NCBI GenBank assembly: GCA_031553535.1
Contig: JAVBLM010000010.1
Span: 51,078 to 115,077, forward strand
Origin: JAIROC01 sp031553535
GTDB lineage: Bacteria > Bacteroidota > Bacteroidia > Bacteroidales > WCHB1-69
Length of the DNA stretch: 64,000 nt
Reading direction: 5' to 3'
Part shown: one piece after another, positions 44,698 to 52,806 of the stretch
How the letters are laid out: each line of letters begins with the position of its first letter
Position numbering within the stretch: the stretch's first letter is position 1
Position numbers and translations under genes: made by a program
The notes under the pieces: generated by a model
What the model was told of the DNA's origin: nothing
Databases searched by the model: none
What the model saw: only the letters and a program-made list of their open reading frames with translations

Positions 44698-45387
44698 GAA
44701 GTTGTCAAAAGTTGACTTAGGAGGTTAACTCCGTTGAGTTCGCAAGCCCGCTTAGCTCACTATGTTTTGGCACATTCACATGCTTCGTTTTCGGGTACTT
44801 CGTTTCTCGCTCTGAACAACCCTGTTAGCGTCATGCTGAACTCGTTTCAGCATCCCCTGCATAAAAGCAAAAAACGAGGAGATTAGCTCGGCTTAAAAGC
44901 CTCGCTGCTCTCACATGCTTCGTTCGGGGGCGGATCAAACCCAAAGAACACTATTAATCAACATATTGTCGTTATCGCGAGGCATGAGAAACAAGCGGCG
45001 TGGCATGTTGCTTTCCGGTCTTAATAATATCGGTTATTCGGAAAGTACCCCGGCATTTTTACTTTGGAGCTTTCCGGGAAGCCGGAAAGTGTCCGGGTGT
45101 TTACTTTGGAGGTTTCCGGAAAACCGGAAAGTATCCAGGTATTCACTTTGGGGGTTTCCGGAAAGTCGGAAAGTGTCCAGGTGTTTACTTTGAGGGTTTC
45201 CGGAAGGTCGGAAAGCTCCAAAGTAAATGCTTTGCTTGTTTCCGAACGTTCGGACAGTCTTTCCAAAGGAATAGAATGAAGACAGGTAGATCGTTTTATC
45301 CCTTAGCAGAATAGCGCTTCCCTTTCATGTCATCCGACGACAAGCAACGGAGAAGAAGTAATCTTTGCATCAACTTTTGACAGGTTC
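44698..45387. mobile_element. Foldback/MITE-like element, copy 2, enlarged by a repeat array (about 690 bp)
   Basis: The left end (GAAGTTGTCAAAAGTTGAC at 44698-44716) and right end (TCAACTTTTGACAGGTTC at 45370-45387) match those of copy 1 with one or two changes, and the left 280 bases follow copy 1 closely. The right inner arm has been replaced by a 42-bp repeat array and other sequence. A second partial left end (GAACTTGCCAAAAG) lies just outside at about 44654-44668, so the left border looks duplicated. No protein is encoded. Confidence 0.7.
45039..45292. repeat. Second 42-bp dyad-rich tandem array, inside foldback element copy 2
   Basis: Units start with CGGAAAGT-like sequence at 45039, 45083, 45125, 45167, 45209 and 45251; the spacing is 44 then 42 four times. 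Each junction can fold, for example CTTTCCGG (45070-45077), four bases, CCGGAAAG (45082-45089). The period equals that of the array at 16.7-17.1 kb but the sequence is unrelated. Several frames stay open as 14-residue repeats and are probably not genes. Confidence 0.85.
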
Positions 45388-45431
45388 GGCAAATAATATT
45401 CCCCATCATACCGGATGAAGTAAAATTTCAA

Positions 45432-45458
45432 AAAAAGGCTGTCGAGGAGACAGCCTTC
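45432..45458 (-). terminator. Intrinsic terminator of the aminotransferase gene
   Basis: On the minus strand AAGGCTGTC, a short loop and GACAGCCTT are followed by a T run. It lies 24 bases after the stop codon. Confidence 0.85.
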
Positions 45459-45481
45459 CTTATTTCAACTAATAGAAGTTA

Positions 45482-46795
45482 CTACTTGTGATTCTCATGA
45501 AATTTTTTCAGTCTCTTTTCCAGATCAGGAAATTGATTCCTGTCTACAAGAGATACACATGCACGTAATCCCTCCAGGCGCTCGCTGCCTGTTATAGCTA
45601 ATGATATTGCACTGATCCCATAATATAAGAATTCTTCCAAAAGCTCTTCACCGGTAAATCCGGGATAACTGATGGTAAAATAAAAACCATCGGAAAGTTC
45701 TTTATCCTCATCTTTATCATATACTATCTTGAATCCGTTATCTACAAACAACTTCTTCATTATATGAGCTTTATCAGCATAATCCCTTACTTCCTTAACA
45801 AAATTATATGTTCCATCGTTACATGCTTTTAGAATAGCGGCCATAGCATATTGAACCGAATGCGAAGTTCCTGAGCTAAGAGCATACACGGCACCATAAA
45901 CAATAGCCCTGCCTACACTCTCTGTTCCGAAATAAGGCACCAGATCCGGATAGTTTGATCCGAACAGACTGTCCGATATAACCATTACACCAAGACGTTC
46001 TCCTGCATAACTGAAGGCTTTCGAACTGGAAATAAGCAGTACATATTTATCCGTATACTTAGCAATAGTAGCCTGGTAAGGAGGTTTGCCCGGTGTGGAA
46101 ATATCCTGACGGAAATCCATACCAAAGTAAGCAAGGTCTTCTATTACGATAGTATCATATTTCTTGGCAAGTTCTGCAATAATTCTTAATTCTTTATCCG
46201 TAAAACAAATCCAGGACGGATTATTAGGATTGGAATAAATAATAGAATGAATATTCCCTTTTGATAAATAGCTTTCCAACTTATCTTTTAATTTATCTCC
46301 CCGGTAATTGTAAACATCAAAGGTTTCGTATTTAGCACCTAAAATACGATGCTGCTGTTTCTGTACCGGAAATCCGGGATCGATAAACAATGTGGTATCT
46401 TTCTCTTTTTGCAACCGTTGAAATGTCAAAAATACGGAAAATCCCCCCTGCATCGAACCCACTGTCGGGATACATGATGCCGGAGAAACTTCGATATCCA
46501 TAAAGTTCTTACAGAAACGGGACATTTCCGTTTTAAGTTCGGGAATACCTTCGATATCCGGATAAATAGCTGCAACACCTCTTTTCAGAGCTGCAATCTG
46601 TGCATCCACTCCGATTTGAACAGGAGGCAAACCCGGAATCCCCATCTCCATACGAACAAACTTTTCCCCCGTTGCATCTTCTATTTCATTAATTAATCGT
46701 TTTATCTCACGAATAGAAGCGGTACCGATATTTTTTATTCCGCTATCCTTTACCTTTTGTTTTACAACATCATAATTAATTGGTGTATCTTTCAT
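45482..46795 (-). CDS. PLP-dependent aminotransferase, class I/II
   Basis: The 437-residue protein is a fold-type I aminotransferase. Visible are an N-terminal GIPGLPP segment that closes the substrate pocket, SNPNNPSW for cofactor contact, the aspartate and tyrosine of EDLAYFG, the Schiff-base lysine in SSSKAFSYAGERLG (about residue 260) and a C-terminal region with the substrate-carboxylate arginine around LEGLRACVSL. Length is in the usual range. The amino acid used cannot be told from sequence; the family includes aspartate, aromatic and LL-diaminopimelate-type enzymes. The gene is monocistronic with its own promoter and terminator. It sits just beyond the duplicated giant-protein modules. 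Confidence 0.9.
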   Translation of the reverse strand: MKDTPINYDVVKQKVKDSGIKNIGTASIREIKRLINEIEDATGEKFVRMEMGIPGLPPVQIGVDAQIAALKRGVAAIYPDIEGIPELKTEMSRFCKNFMDIEVSPASCIPTVGSMQGGFSVFLTFQRLQKEKDTTLFIDPGFPVQKQQHRILGAKYETFDVYNYRGDKLKDKLESYLSKGNIHSIIYSNPNNPSWICFTDKELRIIAELAKKYDTIVIEDLAYFGMDFRQDISTPGKPPYQATIAKYTDKYVLLISSSKAFSYAGERLGVMVISDSLFGSNYPDLVPYFGTESVGRAIVYGAVYALSSGTSHSVQYAMAAILKACNDGTYNFVKEVRDYADKAHIMKKLFVDNGFKIVYDKDEDKELSDGFYFTISYPGFTGEELLEEFLYYGISAISLAITGSERLEGLRACVSLVDRNQFPDLEKRLKKFHENHK

Positions 46796-46828
46796 ATTAT
46801 TATATTTTTAGTATATGCAAATAAAGTT

Positions 46829-46836
46829 CAAAAGTA
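46829..46836 (-). promoter_or_regulatory. Promoter -7 box of the aminotransferase gene
   Basis: The minus strand reads TACTTTTG, 34 bases before the start codon. No good -33 TTTG is seen. Confidence 0.45.
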
Positions 46837-47142
46837 TCAAAAAAAACAACATGAACCATATTTATTATTAGAAGTTACGAGAAGTTAGGCAAGCGATAGG
46901 AAGTTATAGTTCACGAAGCACTTACTCTCTTGTTGAGTCGTTGAACCGGTTATTTGCTTATTTAGCATTTTCGATGATTTTTCTACAGTAAAATTTTTAT
47001 TCCGTACAATTTTGTATTACTGTTTTTTGTATCTTTGCCCATTCTATTTAAGAGCATTTAAGAAAATCAAGTATATTCATATCGTACTATTACTCTGGGC
47101 TATATCAGGGAAAATATACGTCAATTAAAAACATTAACAATA
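46837..47142. other. Intergenic region between aminotransferase and EF-G-like genes
   Basis: This region holds low-complexity gaagttag/gaagttat repeats at about 46868-46905, like those near 3428, and a -7 box TATCTTTG at 47030-47037 for the EF-G-like gene. No gene or strong hairpin is visible. Confidence 0.45.
47030..47037 (+). promoter_or_regulatory. Promoter -7 box of the EF-G-like gene
   Basis: TATCTTTG matches TAnnTTTG and predicts a leader of about 100 bases. The nearest TTTG (47011-47014) gives a short 15-base spacer, so the -33 box is uncertain. Confidence 0.42.
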
Positions 47143-49278
47143 ATGAAAGTATACCAGACAAATGAAATTCGCAACATAGCGCTTTTAGGCGGTTCAAGAT
47201 CAGGGAAAACCACGTTGGCAGAAGCCATGCTGTTTCACGGTGGTGTTATCAGCCGGAGAGGAACTGTGGAAGATAAAAACACAGCTTCCGATTATAGAGA
47301 TATAGAGCTTGAACGTCAGAATTCTATCTATTCTACCGTATTATACACCGAACACAATGGAGCAAAAATTAACATCATTGATTGTCCGGGCTTTGATGAT
47401 TTTATTGGTGAAATTATTGGTGCATTGCGTGTTGTTGATGCTGGTGTAATGGTAATAAATGCTCAATCCGGAGTAGAAGTAGGCACCGAGATCCAATGGC
47501 GCTGGGCTAAAAAAGCCGATACTCCTGTTGTGTTTGCGATAAATCAATTAGACCATGAGAAAGCTAATTTTGACGAAGCTATCCGTCAATTGAAAGAAGA
47601 CTTCGGCAATAGCGTAACTATTATCCAGTATCCTGTTAATGCAGGACCCGGTTTTGATGCTGTTATCGACTTAATGCAAATGAAACTGTTGAAATTCCCT
47701 GCCAATGGCGGCAAAATGATAGTGGAAGACATTCCGGCATCAGAAGCAGATAAAGCGGCAGAATTACAAGCAACACTTATTGAAAATGCTGCTGAAAACG
47801 ATGAATCGTTGATGGAGAAATTCTTTGAGGAAGGAACTCTGTCAGAAGAAGAAATCATCAAAGGATTACGATTAGGAATTCGTAGCCGTGGAATTTTCCC
47901 TGTTGTTTGCTGTGCAGCGAAAACAGATCAAGGGATTACCCGCCTAATGGACTTTATTAAAAATAACTGCCCTGCTCCTAACGAAATGACCGGTGTAAAA
48001 ACCACAAAAGGAAAAGAACTAAAATGCAACGCAAGCGACCCCATGTCTGCATTTGTATTTAAAACATCTATAGAACCGCATTTGGGAGAAGTTTCTTTCT
48101 TCAAAGTATATGCAGGTGAAATAACAGAAGGTATGGATGTTGTCAATGCTGCAAATAGTTCGAAAGAACGTATTTCCCAACTATTGTGTGTTGCCGGTAA
48201 AAACAGGGAAAAAGTAGAAAAAGTGGTAGCAGGAGATATTGCAGCAACAATCAAATTAAAGAATGTTTTTACACAAAACACAATTAATTCTACCAAGAAT
48301 CCGGATGATGTAATTGTTCCTACCGAATATCCCGAACCAAAATTCCGTACTGCGGTAAGAGCAAAGAATTCATCTGACGATGAAAAGTTGGGATCTATCT
48401 TGAATGAAATCCGTAAAACAGATCAAACCTTCTTACTTGAGCAATCCAAAGAATTAAAACAAACCATAATTTCCGGACAAGGAGAGCAACATCTCAATAT
48501 CATCAAATGGATCATTGAGAAAATCAACAAAATAGAGATCGAATACTACGCTCCTAAAATTCCTTATAGAGAGACGATTACCAAATCGGCAGAATCTATG
48601 TACCGTCATAAAAAACAATCCGGTGGTGCCGGTCAATTTGGTGAAGTACATATGTTAATTGAGCCTTATTACGACGGAATGCCTAATCAAACCAAATACC
48701 CAATTCGTGGAACAGAAACACACGATCTGCCATGGGGCGGTAAATTAATCTTCAACAACTGTATTGTTGGTGGTGCTATTGATGCCCGGTTCATGCCTGC
48801 TATTTTAAAAGGGATCATGGAGAAGATAGAAGAAGGCCCATTAACAGGTTCTTATGCCCGTGATATTGTTGTTAATATTTTCGACGGTAAGATGCACCCT
48901 GTTGATTCCAATGAAATGGCATTTAAACTTGCCGGACGTAATGCATTCAGAGAAGCTTTCAAGAATGCAGGGCCTCGTATTCTGGAACCTATTTATGATG
49001 TGGAAGTATTTGTACCTTCGGAAAGTATGGGTAATGTAATGACCGATTTACAAGGCCGTCGCGCTGTAGTAATGGGCATGGACAGTGAAGGTAATTTCCA
49101 GAAGATACGCGCTAAAGTTCCTTTGGCAGAAATGAATAAATATTCTACTTCTTTAAGTTCTATTACAAGTGGAAGAGCTTCTTATGGAATGAAATTTTCA
49201 GAATACCAACAAGTTCCAACAGATGTTCAAACTGCATTACTGAAAGCATACGAAGAATCTCAAACTGACGAAGATTAA
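47143..49278 (+). CDS. fusA2: Elongation factor G paralogue of EF-G2 type with degenerate GTPase centre
   Basis: The 711-residue protein has the five-domain EF-G layout, including domain IV (KQSGGAGQFGEVHMLIEP, DARFMPAILKGIMEKIEEGPLTGSYARDIVVNIFDG) and domain V (PSESMGNVMTDLQGRRAVVMGMDSEG). Its G domain is altered. The P-loop reads GGSRSGKTT (normally AHIDAGKTT). Switch I reads ERQNSIYS where ERGITIT is usual. G3 reads DCPGFDDF, so the catalytic histidine of DTPGHVDF is phenylalanine 84. G4 is NQLD for NKxD. In Bacteroides thetaiotaomicron an EF-G2 paralogue lacking GTPase activity is known to support translocation during carbon limitation and in the gut. This gene is probably its counterpart. 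It is monocistronic with a strong terminator. A canonical fusA should exist elsewhere in the genome. Confidence 0.9.
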   Translation: MKVYQTNEIRNIALLGGSRSGKTTLAEAMLFHGGVISRRGTVEDKNTASDYRDIELERQNSIYSTVLYTEHNGAKINIIDCPGFDDFIGEIIGALRVVDAGVMVINAQSGVEVGTEIQWRWAKKADTPVVFAINQLDHEKANFDEAIRQLKEDFGNSVTIIQYPVNAGPGFDAVIDLMQMKLLKFPANGGKMIVEDIPASEADKAAELQATLIENAAENDESLMEKFFEEGTLSEEEIIKGLRLGIRSRGIFPVVCCAAKTDQGITRLMDFIKNNCPAPNEMTGVKTTKGKELKCNASDPMSAFVFKTSIEPHLGEVSFFKVYAGEITEGMDVVNAANSSKERISQLLCVAGKNREKVEKVVAGDIAATIKLKNVFTQNTINSTKNPDDVIVPTEYPEPKFRTAVRAKNSSDDEKLGSILNEIRKTDQTFLLEQSKELKQTIISGQGEQHLNIIKWIIEKINKIEIEYYAPKIPYRETITKSAESMYRHKKQSGGAGQFGEVHMLIEPYYDGMPNQTKYPIRGTETHDLPWGGKLIFNNCIVGGAIDARFMPAILKGIMEKIEEGPLTGSYARDIVVNIFDGKMHPVDSNEMAFKLAGRNAFREAFKNAGPRILEPIYDVEVFVPSESMGNVMTDLQGRRAVVMGMDSEGNFQKIRAKVPLAEMNKYSTSLSSITSGRASYGMKFSEYQQVPTDVQTALLKAYEESQTDED

Positions 49279-49300
49279 AAAGAGAGATTACATTAATAAA

Positions 49301-49330
49301 AAAAGACTGTCTATCCGGACAGTCTTTTTT
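49301..49330 (+). terminator. Intrinsic terminator of the EF-G-like gene
   Basis: GACTGTC (49305-49311), six bases, GACAGTC (49318-49324), extended by A/T pairs and followed by six T residues. Confidence 0.92.
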
Positions 49331-49390
49331 ATTGTGAAAAAATTGACATTCAATCCGATATAGAATCCGCTCTGTATTAACGGAAAATCA

Positions 49391-49522
49391 AGCTTAATGT
49401 GAAGTGAGATCACGCCTGATTTGAAGTGAAATCAAGTGTAATTTGGAGTAATAACAAGCGTGATTTGAGGTGGAACCATGCTTGTTTTGAAGTGGAATCA
49501 GGCCTGGTTTTTCACTTCCTGA
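49391..49522. repeat. Degenerate 22-bp tandem repeat array
   Basis: Five units begin at 49391, 49413, 49435, 49457 and 49479, and a partial unit follows at 49501. The best-conserved part is TGATTTGAAGTGAAATCA, itself an inverted repeat with 6-bp arms. The units differ from each other at several positions. It lies between the EF-G terminator and the next promoter, so it is probably not part of a known transcript. Confidence 0.8.
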
Positions 49523-49591
49523 AATAGGCCGACAGCTTTAAGCCTGTTAATTAGCTTTATTGCAAGAAGAGGAAACAAGAAAAATACCGGC

Positions 49592-49622
49592 TTTAACATT
49601 ATCGCAAAAATGTTTACCTTTG
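49592..49622 (+). promoter_or_regulatory. Promoter of the PepSY-like gene
   Basis: TTTA (49592-49595) and TACCTTTG (49615-49622) are 19 bases apart, close to the TTTG-N19-TAnnTTTG consensus. The leader would be about 160 bases. Confidence 0.48.
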
Positions 49623-49791
49623 TATTCATCATTTGTAATGTTTATATAGGATGAAATATATGATCTAAACAGAAGCTGTTTTTTCGAACTTTTATACTTT
49701 GTATTTGTTAATTTAAAAATATAGAAGAGGGTAAATCCAAATACTTTAAATACATAATTTAATCAATTTAATTCATCAAATTTTAATTATT

Positions 49792-50229
49792 ATGAAACTC
49801 AACCTTGTTTTTAAAATCTTATTCTTCTCAACTGTTTTCTCATTTTGTGGAATAAACTATATCAATGCGCAATCGGAAGTACATAAAAAAGCATTGGCTA
49901 AAAAATATCCCGACGCAACACGCGTAGAATGGGAAATAGACGACGGCTATATAGAAGCTGAATTTTTCGACACAAACTATCAAAAAGTAAAAGTTGAATT
50001 CGATTCCAAAGGAAACTGGGTAAGAACAAAAACGGATGTATCTTATCGTAATCTTCCTGAAAGCATAAAAACCACATTCAAGAACTCGCAGTACGCTGAT
50101 TGGAAAATCGATGAAATTGGGTTCATTGAAAGGCTAAATCATGAATCCGTGTATATCTTTGAATTGGAGAAAGGAGAAATGGAATATAAATTACTTATCT
50201 CCGATGAAGGGACAATTATTATGCCGTAA
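49792..50229 (+). CDS. Secreted PepSY-like protein
   Basis: The 145-residue protein has a signal peptide (MKLNLVFKILFFSTVFSFCGINYINAQ, cut near residue 27) and two PepSY-like repeats. Each has the pattern of a helix with a YPDATRVEWEIDDGYIEAEF-type strand pair (30-85) and KTTFKNSQYADWKIDEIGFIE (90-145). Such small periplasmic proteins (PepSY-like, formerly linked to a beta-lactamase-inhibitor-like fold) are common in Bacteroidota; their role is not settled. The gene stands alone with its own promoter and shares a bidirectional terminator with the convergent pta gene. Confidence 0.82.
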   Translation: MKLNLVFKILFFSTVFSFCGINYINAQSEVHKKALAKKYPDATRVEWEIDDGYIEAEFFDTNYQKVKVEFDSKGNWVRTKTDVSYRNLPESIKTTFKNSQYADWKIDEIGFIERLNHESVYIFELEKGEMEYKLLISDEGTIIMP

Positions 50230-50260
50230 CAATAATATGTAAAATATTGGATTAGTATTC

Positions 50261-50306
50261 AATATCCCTATAGAGAAAGTTTATTATATTCCTCTATAGG
50301 GATATT
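50261..50306. terminator. Bidirectional terminator between PepSY-like and pta genes
   Basis: Perfect 15-base arms (AATATCCCTATAGAG at 50261-50275 and its complement at 50292-50306) lie between the two convergent stop codons. Confidence 0.82.
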
Positions 50307-50316
50307 TATTTAACAG

Positions 50317-51318
50317 CTATGCTCCTGCTGCCTGCATTGCCGTAATAGCAACAACATTGACAATATCATCAACAGAACATCCCCGGGATAAGTCATTAAT
50401 AGGAGCCGCCATTCCTTGCATAATAGGACCAACGGCTTCCGCACCGGCTAACCGCTGAACCAATTTATAAGCGATATTTCCAACTTCCAAAGTAGGGAAT
50501 ACCAAAACATTCGCCTTTCCTGCTATTTCACTGCCGGGAGCTTTGCTCGCCCCTATAGAAGGAACTATGGCAGCATCTGCCTGCAATTCACCATCTATTT
50601 TCAAAGAAGGATCTATTTCTTTTGCTATTTGAGTTGCATTAACAACTTTTGTTACCATGTCATGTTTGGCACTTCCCTTTGTTGAAAAGCTCAACATCGC
50701 AACCCTGGGTTCTATCCCTGCTATTGCTTTTGCCGTTCTAGCAGTAACTACCGCTATTTCTGCAAGTTCCCTTTCCGTAGGATTGGGATGTGCCGCACAA
50801 TCGGCAAAGACAAGAATTCCATCATCTCCCCACTGCTTATCCTTCAATATCATCACAAAAGCTCCTGAAACCACACTTACTCCCGGTAATGTTTTTACAA
50901 TCTGAAAAGCCGGACGTAATACATCACCTGTCGCATTCTGGGCACCGGCCACTTCCCCATCCGCTTCCTTATTCTTAATAAGTAGAGTTGCCAAATACAA
51001 GGGGTCTTTTACAAGCTGTTTCGCTTCATCCAATGTCATTCCTTTACTCTTGCGGATTTCCCAAAGCATATTGGCATAAAACTCTCCCTTGGGATTATTA
51101 TTAGGGTCGATTATTGTTGCGTTTTGGAGATTGTTCAACCCCCACTCTTTTGCTTTTTCCATGATAACGGAAGCATTTCCAAGGAGGATTAAAGATGCCA
51201 ATTTTTCAGACAATATAATATTTGCTGCTTTCAAAGTACGTTCCTCTTCTCCTTCGGGAAGAACAATACATTTTTGAACTTTTACTGCATTTGCTTTGAT
51301 TTGTTGTAATAGATCCAT
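50317..51318 (-). CDS. pta: Phosphate acetyltransferase
   Basis: The 333-residue protein is the short form of Pta, converting acetyl-CoA and phosphate to acetyl phosphate in acetate-producing fermentation. Typical segments are VLPEGEEERTLKAA near the start, AGAQNATGDVLRPAFQIVKTLPGVSVVSGAF, FADCAAHPNPT and the C-terminal EIAGKANVLVFPTLEVGNIAYKLVQRLAGAEAVGPIMQG, which forms the CoA/acetyl phosphate site. It lacks the N-terminal P-loop and DRTGG parts of long Pta proteins; two stand-alone DRTGG proteins are encoded at the left of the window. No acetate kinase gene is adjacent in the window, although Pta and Ack are often paired. It has its own well-formed promoter. Confidence 0.96.
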   Translation of the reverse strand: MDLLQQIKANAVKVQKCIVLPEGEEERTLKAANIILSEKLASLILLGNASVIMEKAKEWGLNNLQNATIIDPNNNPKGEFYANMLWEIRKSKGMTLDEAKQLVKDPLYLATLLIKNKEADGEVAGAQNATGDVLRPAFQIVKTLPGVSVVSGAFVMILKDKQWGDDGILVFADCAAHPNPTERELAEIAVVTARTAKAIAGIEPRVAMLSFSTKGSAKHDMVTKVVNATQIAKEIDPSLKIDGELQADAAIVPSIGASKAPGSEIAGKANVLVFPTLEVGNIAYKLVQRLAGAEAVGPIMQGMAAPINDLSRGCSVDDIVNVVAITAMQAAGA

Positions 51319-51365
51319 ATTAAATCACTGATTTTATAATGTTTATTTTTGATTTTAGAAAAAAC

Positions 51366-51397
51366 AAAAGTAGTCAAAAACTCGCAGAAATGCAAAT
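51366..51397 (-). promoter_or_regulatory. Promoter of pta
   Basis: On the minus strand TTTG (51394-51397), a 20-base spacer and TACTTTTG (51366-51373) match the Bacteroidota consensus well, 48 bases before the start codon. Confidence 0.7.
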
Positions 51398-51518
51398 AAA
51401 TATCCATAAGAAATATAACAAGCAATAAGTTATTAAGAAGTAAGATGTTAAGACTCTAAGGCATTAAGTGAATAGTAAATAGCGTACAGAACAAACGAAA
51501 TAATGCCATTTACTTTCT

Positions 51519-52787
51519 TTAGCCTTTTCTGACGACATATTGAACGGTAGTCCTATTCTTCTGTTCCAGAATCACCGTTCTATCCTTTGTTATCTTATCC
51601 ATGCTATTGCGATCGTAATAACGAATGGTGAATAATTCCATATTAGAATTATATTTTACATAAAACTCCGTTTGTAATTCTTCAATTAATTCACCTATAT
51701 TTGATTTGTTATCCACACAAAGGGAAAAACTAATGGCAGAATTTTGCATCAAGTTAATCTTCACCCCAAAAAAGGCGAATAGTCCAAAGATAGTAGATAA
51801 ATTTTCTTCCGCGATAAAAGAAAAATCCTTAGGAGAGATGGAGATCAAAACCTGATCCCTCTTAACTATATAGCAAGGCACCAATCGTTTTATACTAAAA
51901 TCATGAATCACACTCCCTTCACCTTTTTCATTTATAAAAGACTTGACATGTAAAGGGATTTTTTTATTTTGTAAAGGCTGCAACGTTTTAGGATGAATAA
52001 TGCTTGCCCCATAATACGCCAGTTCTATAGCTTCCCGATACGGTATCTTATCCAGTTTAACCGTATCCTCAAAAACCCTCGGATCGGCATTAAGCAACCC
52101 TTCTACATCCTTCCAAATCGTAACGCTTTCCGCATCCAGAGAAAAGCCAAGAATAGCAGCGCTAAAATCCGAACCTTCCCTTCCTAAAGTAGTTGTAAAC
52201 CCTTCGCTGGTTCCACCGATAAATCCCTGGGTGACAACAATCTCATCTCTTCCTTCTTTATAATATGGTTCTATAAGCTTTTTTGTTTTCCTGATTGTTT
52301 TCTCCCAATCAATATGCCCCTCCCGATAGGTATTATCTGTCCGGATAATGCTTCGGGCATCCATCCATACGGCCGGTATGTTTTTCAACTTTAGATAAAA
52401 ATATACAATCTTTGATGAGAGTAATTCGCCAAAAGAAACTACCTGGTCGTATTCAAAATCATAATTCTCACTGAACTCACCATTAATATATTCATACAGT
52501 ATTTCGAACTGCTCCCCTATCTCTTCAAAAACATCTTTTTGTGTAGAATCAAATAATTCATTTACAATAGAGAGATGTTCATTCTTTATAAAATCAAAAA
52601 CAGCTTCCTTATCCGCTTTATTATAGTAATAGGCATCCAACAGTTTCTCCATATGGTTGGTCGTTTTCCCTAAAGCAGAGACAACGATTAGTAATCCCGA
52701 ATCAATTTGATTATTTATAATCTCTGAAACATTCTTCACTCCAGTTGCATCTTTTATAGACGCTCCTCCAAACTTAAATACCTTCAT
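51519..52787 (-). CDS. Aspartate kinase (monofunctional)
   Basis: The 422-residue protein starts with the kinase signature KFGGASIKDA (residues 4-13). It carries TTLGREGSDFSAAILG near residue 200, the conserved substrate/ATP segment, and WKDVEGLLNADPR, followed by ACT-type regulatory repeats (from about 300, VLISISPKDFSF and FGVKINLMQNSAISFSLCVDN). It makes aspartyl phosphate for lysine, threonine and methionine. The serine in KFGGAS replaces nothing essential; alanine for threonine at the fifth position is tolerated in this family. The ACT region suggests feedback control by end-product amino acids. The gene starts only 19 bases after the stop of the T9SS type-B gene, so it may be read from that long transcript, an odd pairing. 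Confidence 0.92.
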   Translation of the reverse strand: MKVFKFGGASIKDATGVKNVSEIINNQIDSGLLIVVSALGKTTNHMEKLLDAYYYNKADKEAVFDFIKNEHLSIVNELFDSTQKDVFEEIGEQFEILYEYINGEFSENYDFEYDQVVSFGELLSSKIVYFYLKLKNIPAVWMDARSIIRTDNTYREGHIDWEKTIRKTKKLIEPYYKEGRDEIVVTQGFIGGTSEGFTTTLGREGSDFSAAILGFSLDAESVTIWKDVEGLLNADPRVFEDTVKLDKIPYREAIELAYYGASIIHPKTLQPLQNKKIPLHVKSFINEKGEGSVIHDFSIKRLVPCYIVKRDQVLISISPKDFSFIAEENLSTIFGLFAFFGVKINLMQNSAISFSLCVDNKSNIGELIEELQTEFYVKYNSNMELFTIRYYDRNSMDKITKDRTVILEQKNRTTVQYVVRKG

Positions 52788-52806
52788 GATTCTCTATCGA
52801 TTTATC

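Larger units (their letters stand above)
24809..45387 (+). repeat. Tandem duplication: TPR/HTH regulator + giant T9SS protein + terminator + foldback element
   Basis: Two consecutive units of about 10 kb (roughly 24.8-34.96 kb and 34.96-45.39 kb) hold the same order: promoter with TTATTACATTTG, TPR/HTH regulator, paired TTTGTCA boxes, giant surface protein, GGCTGCC hairpin terminator and a foldback element with GAACTTGTCAAAAGTTGAC-type ends. The two giant proteins are alignable over their whole length, and the roughly 75 bases after their stop codons are identical. The regulators share most of their N-terminal TPR region. Confidence 0.9.

Noticed and set aside
44915..45314. Several open frames of 70-104 codons over the 45-kb repeat array
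   Set aside because: They overlap on both strands, encode only the 14-residue translation of the repeat and lie inside a foldback element.
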